37,632 nt of DNA from Oscillospiraceae bacterium (lineage in GTDB: Bacteria > Bacillota > Clostridia > Oscillospirales > CAG-272): NCBI GenBank assembly GCA_015063855.1, contig SVTI01000013.1, positions 1-37,632 of the forward strand. Reading direction: 5' to 3'. This document shows positions 1 to 7,278 of the stretch, in pieces (positions within the stretch are counted from its first letter, which is position 1; every line of letters begins with the position of its first letter). Position numbers and translations under genes: made by a program. The notes beneath the pieces are model-generated. The model did not search any database, was not told the origin of the DNA, and saw nothing but the letters and a program-made list of their open reading frames with translations.

Positions 1-1
1 G

Positions 2-364
2 ATCATCCCCGAAAATCATCCACTAAAGGATAGCAAAAAGTTTCCTGTAACTGCTCTTTGCGATGAACCGTTTATGCTGCTTGAAAAGGGTGCAAAGGCG
101 GAAATTTCGGAAATCTTTGAACGCAACAATTTAACCCCCAATGTGAAATTTACCACTTGGGATGACTATGCGGTAATGTCTATGGTGGAAAGTGGTCTCG
201 GTATTGCGATACTTCCCGAACTGATCTTAAAGCGTGTACCGTACAAAATTATAGCCAAAGAACTTGATGTTCCGGTATATCGCAATATCGGACTTGCATT
301 AAGAGATAAGAAAACCGCCTCACTTGCAGTGAAACGGTTTATTGACTATTTGCAGTATAGATAA
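2..364 (+). CDS. LysR-family transcriptional regulator, C-terminal fragment (5' end outside window)
   Basis: The reading frame is open from the window edge to the TAA at 362-364 and gives about 120 residues. They match the end of a LysR substrate-binding domain: an HPL segment near the edge, then a WDDYAVMSMVESGLGIAILPE stretch typical of the second effector-binding lobe (a position-dependent small residue run followed by ILPE), and a final helix ending FIDYLQYR. The N-terminal winged helix-turn-helix lies upstream and is not seen, so neither target nor ligand can be inferred. A strong terminator follows about 75 bp downstream, so the gene ends its transcription unit. An internal ATG at 74 is not the real start, because the homologous domain extends upstream of it. 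Family assignment is confident; function is unknown. Confidence 0.85.
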   Translation: MIPENHPLKDSKKFPVTALCDEPFMLLEKGAKAEISEIFERNNLTPNVKFTTWDDYAVMSMVESGLGIAILPELILKRVPYKIIAKELDVPVYRNIGLALRDKKTASLAVKRFIDYLQYR

Positions 365-437
365 TTGAGCCGTGAAGCAGCGCACCTTTTCTTCGTTTTT
401 ACCTATATTTACGCACCTTTTTGCCCGTCTTTCGCAG

Positions 438-466
438 AAAAAAGCGTTCTTCGGAACGCTTTTTTT
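438..466 (+). terminator. Rho-independent terminator after the LysR gene
   Basis: A 9-bp stem (AAAGCGTTC / GAACGCTTT) closes a TTCG loop and is followed by a run of T. It is placed directly after the LysR reading frame. Confidence 0.9.
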
Positions 467-495
467 AATGCGAAATTTGTGTAATATCCTTTGGC

Positions 496-572
496 GTGAA
501 ATATGCCTTATTTCACTTGATGCATAGTGTCAAAGACGAATATTGTACTAAAAATTGCTATGCCTTATTTCA
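496..572. repeat. Small inverted and direct repeats upstream of mcrB
   Basis: GTGAAATA (496-503) and TATTTCAC (509-516) form an 8-bp inverted repeat with a 5-nt spacer. Its right part, TATGCCTTATTTCA (502-515), recurs as an exact 14-bp direct repeat at 559-572, 25 bp upstream of the mcrB -35 element. The rest of this roughly 290-bp gap holds only the LysR terminator and the mcrB promoter. The repeats could be a regulator site for the restriction operon; this is inference from position only. Confidence 0.4.
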
Positions 573-596
573 TCTTTCGTTAATCTCAAAAATTAG

Positions 597-625
597 TTGA
601 ATTATGTCAAATATTATGATATAAT
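597..625 (+). promoter_or_regulatory. Sigma-A type promoter for mcrBC
   Basis: -35 TTGAAT (597-602), 17-bp spacer, -10 TATAAT (620-625) with an upstream TG (extended -10). The predicted start lies about 20 bp before the GAGGTG ribosome-binding site of mcrB. Confidence 0.75.
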
Positions 626-654
626 GTTTAAAATGTTATTTTTGAGGTGCGATT

Positions 655-2670
655 ATGAGTTTTAGCTGGATACCCTTCTATGAAGAGCTTGCGGATAAGT
701 TGCTTGAGTACAAGAATGACAGATCTGCACTTATTTCCAAGGTCAAAACTATGTTTAATAATATTGAACATAATTTACCCAAAATTGAAAAAGATAACGA
801 TAATATAAACAATATAGATCCCTTTACTGTTTTTTCGCTTTTTAATTTTGGTAAGCTTAGTGTTCCTAACCGTATAGAAAGATGTAAGGGTTATAAGGAA
901 GTGTTTGATATTAAGTCCGATGTACCTGTTGATTTGGATGGTATACCTATACAAAATTACAGTAAATTCTGTTTTTATGAGTTTTCACATAAGCGAAAGG
1001 ATGATACCTGCTTCGATACATTATGGGACTTTTTCGAGATAGCATTGAAATATGCCGATTCTGACGGTTCAGGTGTATATGAAACCGATTTTGAAAGGTT
1101 GTTTGATGAGGTTAAGCGATTACCTCATATAGGTCCTGCAAAGCTGAGTATAGCGCTTTTTCATATTAGACCGAGGTTTTATTTGTCACTGGATTCAAAT
1201 ATAAAATCTATTATAAATGATGATGCGGTTGACGCTAAAGAATATCTTCAGATTTTAAATAATGTAAAAGACAATATATCCTCTTATGGTGCTAATAATA
1301 TTCCCGAATTGTCTGCAAAGGCTTATGAAAAAAGCGATAGCAGTAGCACAAAAACTGCCGCTAAAAAGAAGGATGCTTCTATAGAAGAAAATCATACCGA
1401 AGCAAAAACTTTAATTATGGGTGACTCTAAGTCAAATTACGATAAAAACCTTATTCTCTACGGCCCTCCCGGTACGGGTAAGACCTATAACAGTATCATC
1501 TATGCCGTAGCTATATGTGATTACAGAAGTTATGAAGATGTTAAGGCAGAGAATTATTATGACGTAGTTATTCCTCGTTACAGAGAATTATGTGATGCGG
1601 GCAGAATTGCCTTTACTACCTTCCATCAGTCCTACGGATATGAGGATTTCATCGAGGGGATCAAGCCCTTTACCACAGATGATGATAATGTAGGATACAG
1701 GGTTGAAGACGGTATATTCAAAAAGTTTTGTTTAGATAACGGTTCTTTATCCTATGATTTTGATAAAATGTGGGAATCATTGATTGAGCATGCCAAGGAA
1801 AACGGCGGAACAATCGTAGTAGAACTTGCGACTAAGACCAGAGAACTGCGCTGGGATGAAGCTACTGAAAAATTTTATGACAATGATAAAATGCAGTACG
1901 AAAGTGTTACTTACGATGAAGTAAAATTAATTTTTAACGGAACTTTTGATGGAAATAAAAGAAGCGGAAGTAAAATGCAAAAGTGGTATAACGGTAAGGC
2001 TATCGTTGATTATATGAAGACACACTTTGCAAAGCAATCCGTACCCAACAAGGTCTTCATCATCGACGAGATCAACCGTGGTAATATCTCAAAAATATTC
2101 GGTGAGCTTATAACTCTTATCGAGCCCTCCAAACGTGGAGGTGCCCGTGAGGCTATGTCGGTTAAATTGCCCTACTCCGGTGATGATTTTACCGTACCTC
2201 AGAATATCTATATCTTAGGTACCATGAATACCGCGGACCGTTCTATAGCTCTTATGGATACTGCGCTTCGCCGCAGATTCAAGTTCAAAGAGATGCTACC
2301 CGATACATCTGGGCTTGGTTTTGAGATAGATGGCGTAAATATTAAGTCTCTTCTTGACAGAATCAATGAACGTATAGAGCTTCTCTATGACAGAGAGCAT
2401 ACCATAGGTCATTCCTTCTTTATGTCGCTTAAGGAAAATAATGATATCTCAGCTCTTGCCGATGTGTTTGAGAAGGATATCATACCCCTTCTTCAGGAGT
2501 ACTTCTACGGTGACTATGAGAAGATAAGATTGGTATTTGCCAATAATGATTTTATTACAGTTAAAGATGTAAACGATCCTGTATTGATTGATGTTGATAT
2601 AGCTACAAAGTACGAAATAAATAAAGAGAAGCTAAAAGATCCCGAGGAATATAAGAAGATCTACAGTTAA
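655..2670 (+). CDS. mcrB: McrB-type AAA+ NTPase of a McrBC restriction system
   Basis: 671 aa. The C-terminal half is a McrB-family AAA+ motor. Walker A GPPGTGKT is at about residues 270-277, Walker B VFIIDEINRG at about 467-476, and the family hallmark MNTADRSI at about 524-531 is followed by the arginine-rich ALRRRF segment. By analogy with McrBC this ring hydrolyses nucleotide and translocates DNA to activate the McrC nuclease at modified sites. The N-terminal 240 residues differ from the classical 5-methylcytosine reader. They start with a helical WIPFYEELADKLLEYK segment, contain a DPFTVFSLFNFG motif, and include a helix-hairpin-helix-like LPHIGPAKLS at about 157-166, joined to the motor by a Lys/Ser-rich linker (about 225-260). 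Recognition specificity therefore cannot be predicted. The ATG is preceded by GAGGTG at 5-nt spacing, and mcrC follows 14 nt later. Confidence 0.92.
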   Translation: MSFSWIPFYEELADKLLEYKNDRSALISKVKTMFNNIEHNLPKIEKDNDNINNIDPFTVFSLFNFGKLSVPNRIERCKGYKEVFDIKSDVPVDLDGIPIQNYSKFCFYEFSHKRKDDTCFDTLWDFFEIALKYADSDGSGVYETDFERLFDEVKRLPHIGPAKLSIALFHIRPRFYLSLDSNIKSIINDDAVDAKEYLQILNNVKDNISSYGANNIPELSAKAYEKSDSSSTKTAAKKKDASIEENHTEAKTLIMGDSKSNYDKNLILYGPPGTGKTYNSIIYAVAICDYRSYEDVKAENYYDVVIPRYRELCDAGRIAFTTFHQSYGYEDFIEGIKPFTTDDDNVGYRVEDGIFKKFCLDNGSLSYDFDKMWESLIEHAKENGGTIVVELATKTRELRWDEATEKFYDNDKMQYESVTYDEVKLIFNGTFDGNKRSGSKMQKWYNGKAIVDYMKTHFAKQSVPNKVFIIDEINRGNISKIFGELITLIEPSKRGGAREAMSVKLPYSGDDFTVPQNIYILGTMNTADRSIALMDTALRRRFKFKEMLPDTSGLGFEIDGVNIKSLLDRINERIELLYDREHTIGHSFFMSLKENNDISALADVFEKDIIPLLQEYFYGDYEKIRLVFANNDFITVKDVNDPVLIDVDIATKYEINKEKLKDPEEYKKIYS

Positions 2671-2684
2671 GGAGGTGTATTGAA

Positions 2685-3959
2685 GTGAGATCATATCAGG
2701 TCAACGAATTTGATATTCTGACTACCCATAAGGAATCGACCTATGGTAGATACATCGAAGAAAATGATTTTCATGATCTTGAGCGCTTCATATACGAATA
2801 CACCGCCACCGAGGACGTGGATGCCTACAGCTTTTTAACTCCTACTGCAAGGCGAGGCTTGAATCGTACTATCTCCGTTAAAAACTATGTCGGCTTGATA
2901 CAGACCCCGAGTGCACAGTTTGAGATCCTGCCCAAGATAGATATGAGCGATGATGTGGATACTAACAAGAGGATATTCCTAACCATGCTTCGCTCAATGA
3001 AGGAATTTAATGCCAAGTCCTTTAATTTAGCCGATCTTGATATATCAAAGAACAGTATATATGAGATATTTATCTCGATGTATCTGTCCGAGGTCAAGGA
3101 GCTTGTCAAGAAGGGAATACGCTCGGCATATATCAATGTGGAGGAAAATATAACTGCATTTATGGGTAAGCTGCTTATTAGTCAACAGTTATCTCAGAAT
3201 CTGACTCACAGGGAACGCTTCTATATGTCCTACGATGTATTCAGCACCGACAGAGCAGAGAACAGACTTATTAAATCCACCTTGATCAAGCTTAACGGTA
3301 TAACCCGTAGTATGAAGAGTAAGCAGAATATAAGGCTTCTTCTTAACAGCTTTGAGAATATCAGCGAGTCCTTTAATTACGAAAAGGATTTTGCCTTGAT
3401 TATCAATGACCGCAGTATGAAGGCATACGAGCTTATACTTATGTGGTCGAAGATTTTTCTGCTTGATAAGAGCTTCTCTACCTTTAAGGGATCCGCTAAC
3501 TCAAGAGCGCTCCTTTTTCCGATGGAAAAGGTGTTTGAGAGCTATGTTGCCGATATGATTAAAAAGCAGATGAACGATTGGCGGGTCAGTACTCAGGATA
3601 AAGGCCATTATCTCTTCAGCGAAATTTGGGGTGAAAAGCAAAAAAACATCTTTGCGCTTCGTCCCGATATCGTGATGACCAAGGGTGAACGTCGTGTCAT
3701 TATGGATACGAAGTGGAAACGCCTTGGGCCTTTACTTACCAACTACGGTATATCGCAAGCGGATATGTATCAGATGTATGCCTACGGTAAGAAGTATAAT
3801 ACAAGCGAGATATATCTTCTCTATCCCGGAAGTAACGCCACCGACAGTATGAAGGATCTTACCTTTGACAGCCTTGATAACGTCAAGGTTAAAGTGTTCT
3901 TTATAGATCTGCTGAATATAAACGACAGTATTGAAGCATTAAAAACAGCCCTCGTATGA
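2685..3959 (+). CDS. mcrC: McrC-type nuclease subunit of a McrBC restriction system
   Basis: 424 aa. McrC-family partner of the preceding AAA+ protein and presumed DNA-cleaving subunit. The PD-(D/E)xK core is visible near the C-terminus as RPD (326-328), then after about a dozen residues DTK (341-343) in the context IMDTKWK. The N-terminal part, with conserved SFLTPTARRGLNR and QTPSAQFEILPKI strands, is typical of the family. The start is a GTG placed 7 nt after a near-perfect AAGGAGGTG Shine-Dalgarno. No ATG is available nearby, so the start is well supported. The stop codon lies inside the downstream terminator stem. No methyltransferase is encoded beside it, consistent with a modification-dependent (type IV) enzyme. 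Substrate modification is unknown. Confidence 0.92.
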   Translation: MRSYQVNEFDILTTHKESTYGRYIEENDFHDLERFIYEYTATEDVDAYSFLTPTARRGLNRTISVKNYVGLIQTPSAQFEILPKIDMSDDVDTNKRIFLTMLRSMKEFNAKSFNLADLDISKNSIYEIFISMYLSEVKELVKKGIRSAYINVEENITAFMGKLLISQQLSQNLTHRERFYMSYDVFSTDRAENRLIKSTLIKLNGITRSMKSKQNIRLLLNSFENISESFNYEKDFALIINDRSMKAYELILMWSKIFLLDKSFSTFKGSANSRALLFPMEKVFESYVADMIKKQMNDWRVSTQDKGHYLFSEIWGEKQKNIFALRPDIVMTKGERRVIMDTKWKRLGPLLTNYGISQADMYQMYAYGKKYNTSEIYLLYPGSNATDSMKDLTFDSLDNVKVKVFFIDLLNINDSIEALKTALV

Positions 3960-3969
3960 GGGCTGTTTT
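3942..3969. terminator. Bidirectional terminator between mcrC and the symporter gene
   Basis: A 12-bp perfect stem (AAAACAGCCCTC / GAGGGCTGTTTT) around a 4-nt loop, with A-rich and T-rich flanks. It lies between two convergent genes and can serve both. The mcrC stop codon is within it. Confidence 0.9.
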
Positions 3970-3982
3970 GTTGTGTGTAAAA

Positions 3983-5419
3983 TTACTTGTTTTTCTTAGC
4001 ATTCTTTGCAGACTTGGAAACGATACCTGCAAGTGCGATAAGTGCTATAGCGTTGGGGAGAACCATTAAGTAGTTAAAGAAGTCGGTGAGCTCCCAAACG
4101 AGGTTGTTGGAAAGGAATGTACCGAGGAAGATGAATGCGATTGCAACAATAGAATATACAACAGTTGCAACCTTGGAATTCTTGAAGAGGTATTGAACGT
4201 TAACCTTACCGAAGAAGTTCCAACCGATGATTGTTGTGAATGCGAAGAAGAGGAGACAGATAGCAACGAAGTAGCTGCCGATACCGCTCATAAATGCGGG
4301 GAAGCCTTCAGAAACTGCCATCTGCATTGCGGTAGTCTTGGAAACTACTGCTGCATCACCTGCTGTTGCTGCGAGATAAGCATCACCTGTGAGACCTGCG
4401 AGAGGACCGTCACCGGTAAAGAGAACTGTGATAACAACGAGAGCTGTCATGGTGAGAACTATGAATGTGTCAATGAATACACCGACCATAGCAACAACAC
4501 CCTGATCGTGGGGCTTCTCAACCTCTGCTACTGCATGTGCGTGAGGTGTAGAACCCATACCTGCTTCATTAGAGAAGAGACCTCTCTTAGCACCCTGGCT
4601 GATGGCAGTCTTAAGAGCATAACCGATACCACCACCGATGAGAGCGGAAGGAGTGAATGCGAACTTGAAAATCATACCGATTGTCTCGGGAACTCTGGTG
4701 ATGTTGGTGATAAGAACGATAAGACCGCCGAGGAGGAAGAGACAAGCCATGATGGGAACGATCTTCTCTGCAACGGAAGCGATTCTCTTGATACCGCCGA
4801 TGAAGATGAATGCACAAACTACTGCGAGAACGATACCTATGATCCAACCCCAAGCGGTGTAATCAACGCCGATAGCATTACATGCAGATTCAGCTATAGA
4901 GTTGGACTGAACCATCGAACCCATGAATCCGAGAGCGAGAGTGGTAGCGATTGCAAAGAATACTGCAAGGAACTTACCGAAGCCACCCTTGAAGGCTGTC
5001 TTGATGTAGTAAACGGGACCGCCGTGTACCTCACCGTTTGCATCTCTTACCCTTGTTTCCTGTGCCAAAACCGCCTCTGCATAGATGGTAGCCATACCGA
5101 GGAATGCGATAACCCACATCCAGAAGATAGCACCGGGACCACCAATGAGGATAGCACCGGAAGCACCTACGATATTACCTGTACCAACCTGTGCCGCAAT
5201 AGCGGTAGCAAGTGCCTGGAATGAGGAAATACCGGAACCGTTCTTCTTTGTGAACATACCACCGAATACCTTCTTCATACCTTCGCCAAAGAAGCGAACC
5301 TGAACAAACTTTGTTTTGATGGTGAAGAAAAGACCAACACCAACGAGAAGGACTATAAGTATATAATCCGATAAGTAGCCGTTGATTTTAGCAACGACAT
5401 TTAAAATTGCGTCCTGCAT
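3983..5419 (-). CDS. Alanine/glycine:cation symporter (AGCS family)
   Basis: 478 aa from the chosen start. It is a polytopic membrane protein of the sodium:alanine/glycine symporter family. Family landmarks include GTGNIVGASGAILIGGPGA near the first third, the KTAISQGAKRGLFSNEAG signature, and a Lys-rich C-terminal tail. It would import alanine or glycine with Na+. An in-frame longer reading would start at 5485, inside the riboswitch terminator. The ATG at 5419 is preferred because it follows an AGGAGG Shine-Dalgarno by about 10 nt and matches the family N-terminus. The leader carries a glycine riboswitch, which makes glycine the likely regulating ligand and a likely substrate. The gene stands alone and converges on mcrC across a shared terminator. 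Confidence 0.93.
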   Translation of the reverse strand: MQDAILNVVAKINGYLSDYILIVLLVGVGLFFTIKTKFVQVRFFGEGMKKVFGGMFTKKNGSGISSFQALATAIAAQVGTGNIVGASGAILIGGPGAIFWMWVIAFLGMATIYAEAVLAQETRVRDANGEVHGGPVYYIKTAFKGGFGKFLAVFFAIATTLALGFMGSMVQSNSIAESACNAIGVDYTAWGWIIGIVLAVVCAFIFIGGIKRIASVAEKIVPIMACLFLLGGLIVLITNITRVPETIGMIFKFAFTPSALIGGGIGYALKTAISQGAKRGLFSNEAGMGSTPHAHAVAEVEKPHDQGVVAMVGVFIDTFIVLTMTALVVITVLFTGDGPLAGLTGDAYLAATAGDAAVVSKTTAMQMAVSEGFPAFMSGIGSYFVAICLLFFAFTTIIGWNFFGKVNVQYLFKNSKVATVVYSIVAIAFIFLGTFLSNNLVWELTDFFNYLMVLPNAIALIALAGIVSKSAKNAKKNK

Positions 5420-5434
5420 AATAAATATGCCTCC

Positions 5435-5470
5435 TAAAAATAAAAAAATAAAGTTACTCAACGAGTAACT
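5435..5470 (-). terminator. Riboswitch-linked intrinsic terminator in the symporter leader
   Basis: On the minus strand, AGTTACTC and GAGTAACT form an 8-bp stem with a 3-nt loop, followed by a T-rich tract interrupted by single A residues. It lies between the glycine aptamer and the symporter Shine-Dalgarno, so it is the likely expression platform. A further 18-bp perfect palindrome (5482-5499) directly after the aptamer can form a competing hairpin. Confidence 0.75.
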
Positions 5471-5500
5471 CCGGAATAAAAGCAAAGTTATAACTTTGCA

Positions 5501-5643
5501 ACTCTATCCTTTTGCCTGAGAGATTCAGTAAACCGTTTCTTTGAACTGTCATGTTACCTTGCACCTTCGGCACTCATTTAAGAGATTCTCCAGAGTCCCC
5601 TCCACCTTCAGTCATCCTAAAAGCTTCATCGGGATGTTAAGCT
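5501..5643 (-). promoter_or_regulatory. Glycine riboswitch, single aptamer with a short 5' companion hairpin
   Basis: Read on the minus strand, the leader contains the gcvT-class glycine aptamer core. The landmarks are ACTCTGGAGA at the 5' side, GTGCCGAAGGTGCAAGG in the middle, and CTCTCAGGCAAAAGGATAGA at the 3' side. ACTCT/AGAGT form the closing P1 stem (5592-5596 with 5501-5505). Only one full aptamer is present. Upstream of it (about 5597-5640) is a simple hairpin with CATCC/GGATG arms, which resembles the ghost aptamer described for singlet glycine riboswitches with the ghost on the 5' side. The downstream terminator and the transporter context suggest transcriptional control by glycine. 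The direction (ON or OFF) is not determined here. Confidence 0.93.
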
Positions 5644-5649
5644 TTCGAC

Positions 5650-5678
5650 AGTATAGCACATATTTTTACAATTTTCAA
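5650..5678 (-). promoter_or_regulatory. Promoter of the riboswitch-symporter transcript
   Basis: Minus strand: -35 TTGAAA (5673-5678), 17-bp spacer, -10 TATACT (5650-5655). Transcription would start near 5643, immediately before the riboswitch. Confidence 0.85.
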
Positions 5679-5718
5679 TAGTTTTTAAAAAAATTATTTA
5701 AAAAATATGAATGTTTTC

Positions 5719-5747
5719 TTGTATTTTTGCCTTTAGTATGGTATTAT
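5719..5747 (+). promoter_or_regulatory. Promoter of the SDR-mgtC-GH3 operon
   Basis: -35 TTGTAT (5719-5724), 17-bp spacer, -10 TATTAT (5742-5747). It diverges from the symporter promoter. Confidence 0.65.
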
Positions 5748-5767
5748 AGACATATTAGTGAGGTGAA

Positions 5768-6547
5768 ATGGTGAATATAGCAGTAATAACAGGTGCATCC
5801 TCGGGAATCGGTAAGGAGTTTGCACTGCAGATAGATAAGCTCGAAGCCCTCGATGAGATATGGCTCGTAGCCCGCAGAAGGGAAGCTATGGAGGATCTTG
5901 CCCATAAGCTGTCCGCCAAGGCAAGAATTATATGTCTTGATCTCTTAAAGGAAGAGAGTTTTGCCGAATATAAATCAATTATCACTGCATCGGGTGCGAA
6001 TATAAGGTATATGGTCAATGCCTCGGGATTTGGCGAGATGGGTGACTGGTCTGAGGTACCTCTTGACTCTCAGATGCGTATGATAGATCTTAATATTAAG
6101 GCTCTTGTTAAGATGACGGTGCTTTCTATACCTTTTATGTCTAAGGGTAGTAATCTCATTGAGATCGGCTCGGCATCGGTATTCAATCCACTTCCATATT
6201 TTAATGTTTATGCCTCGACCAAGAGCTTTGTACGTCATTATACAAGAGCACTTCATGAGGAGCTTAAGCCTCTCGGAATAAATGTCACTGTTGTTTGTCC
6301 CGGATGGGTCAGAACAGAGTTCTTTGAGCATACAAATGATAATAGGGTCAGATACAGCCCGAAGGCATATAAGCCGATGCTGGAGAAGGAACACGTTGTT
6401 TGCTGTGCATTAAAGGCTGTCCGTAAGAACAAAGCACTCTGTGTTATAGGCAAGTTTACAAAGCTTCAGCATATACTTAGTAAGCTGCTTCCTCATTCGC
6501 TTCTGATTAAGATATGGAAGGGAATGCTTAAGCAAAATCACGAATAA
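5768..6547 (+). CDS. Short-chain dehydrogenase/reductase (SDR)
   Basis: 259 aa, classical SDR. The cofactor motif TGASSGIG is at residues 8-15 and NASG (an NNAG variant) at 84-87. The catalytic tetrad is visible as Asn109, Ser135, Tyr148 and Lys152 (S-x12-Y-x3-K). Arg36-Arg37-Arg38 after the second strand suggests NADP(H) preference. The C-terminal basic/hydrophobic tail ([15 protein letters not shown]) recalls DltE-like and long-chain 3-ketoacyl reductases that associate with membranes, but the substrate is unknown. The Shine-Dalgarno GTGAGGTG sits only about 2-4 nt before the ATG; the adjacent in-frame GTG at 5771 has better spacing and may be the true start. The MgtC-like gene follows 10 nt downstream, so the genes are co-transcribed. 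Confidence 0.88.
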   Translation: MVNIAVITGASSGIGKEFALQIDKLEALDEIWLVARRREAMEDLAHKLSAKARIICLDLLKEESFAEYKSIITASGANIRYMVNASGFGEMGDWSEVPLDSQMRMIDLNIKALVKMTVLSIPFMSKGSNLIEIGSASVFNPLPYFNVYASTKSFVRHYTRALHEELKPLGINVTVVCPGWVRTEFFEHTNDNRVRYSPKAYKPMLEKEHVVCCALKAVRKNKALCVIGKFTKLQHILSKLLPHSLLIKIWKGMLKQNHE

Positions 6548-6557
6548 CGGAGAATTA

Positions 6558-7253
6558 ATGAATTTTTTAGAATATTTAAGAGATTACAATGTTGTGACAA
6601 TTATAATAAGATTGGTTCTCGCCTTCATACTCGGAGGTCTTGTAGGCTTTGAGCGACAGCGTAAGGGTCATGCGGCAGGACTTCGTACACATATTCTTGT
6701 ATGTGTAGGTGCAACCCTGACAACATTGACAGGGCTCTTTATCACAGAGGAGCTTGGTTACGGCGCTGATCCCATGCGTATAGGCGCACAGGTAGTATCG
6801 GGTATAGGTTTCATCGGTGCGGGAACGATCATGGTCACCCGTGGCAATCATATCAGAGGACTTACCACAGCTGCGGGATTGTGGGCAGTTGCGGCTATAG
6901 GACTTTCTCTCGGTGCAGGCTTCTATGAGGGTGCTGTTATAGCTACCTTGCTGATAGCAATGGTAATAACACTTTTAAAAAGACTTGACCGTGTTCTTCA
7001 CAATCGCAGAAATTCACTTGAGTTATATCTTGAAATTGACGGTACCGAGAATGTTAATGCGGTACTGGATACACTGTCGGCTAAGGTGAGTGATATACAT
7101 GATGTCGAGATTACCGCACCGAGAAGTGCCAAAAACGGAAATGTGGGAGTGAACATAGACGTTTATTCCTATAAAAACAAAATAATCAGCGAGAAGGAGC
7201 TATCCGCGTTTGTTCGGAGTATACCGAACGTGGATATAGCTCTTATCGGATGA
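6558..7253 (+). CDS. MgtC/SapB-family membrane protein
   Basis: 231 aa. The N-terminal 145 residues hold the MgtC/SapB membrane domain: [17 protein letters not shown], the [13 protein letters not shown] stretch, and the conserved [17 protein letters not shown] and [16 protein letters not shown] helices. The C-terminal soluble portion (about 150-231) alternates strands and helices like the ACT-type regulatory domain seen in longer MgtC homologues. The family is tied to survival in low magnesium and acid in some pathogens, but many free-living and commensal members have no assigned role. It has a GGAG Shine-Dalgarno and lies in an operon between the SDR gene and the GH3 gene. I see no mgtA partner or Mg2+ riboswitch. 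Confidence 0.9.
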   Translation: MNFLEYLRDYNVVTIIIRLVLAFILGGLVGFERQRKGHAAGLRTHILVCVGATLTTLTGLFITEELGYGADPMRIGAQVVSGIGFIGAGTIMVTRGNHIRGLTTAAGLWAVAAIGLSLGAGFYEGAVIATLLIAMVITLLKRLDRVLHNRRNSLELYLEIDGTENVNAVLDTLSAKVSDIHDVEITAPRSAKNGNVGVNIDVYSYKNKIISEKELSAFVRSIPNVDIALIG

Positions 7254-7278
7254 GGCAATAAAATAATGGAGAAAAATT

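Noticed and set aside
4193-5224. A 343-codon open frame on the plus strand opposite the symporter gene
   Set aside because: Cys- and Glu/Asp-rich composition with no domain; it is the antisense of a clear membrane transporter whose codon bias leaves the opposite frame open.
5420-5485. Longer N-terminus of the symporter from an upstream in-frame start
   Set aside because: The extension is translated from riboswitch terminator sequence, and the start at 5419 has the Shine-Dalgarno and the family N-terminus.
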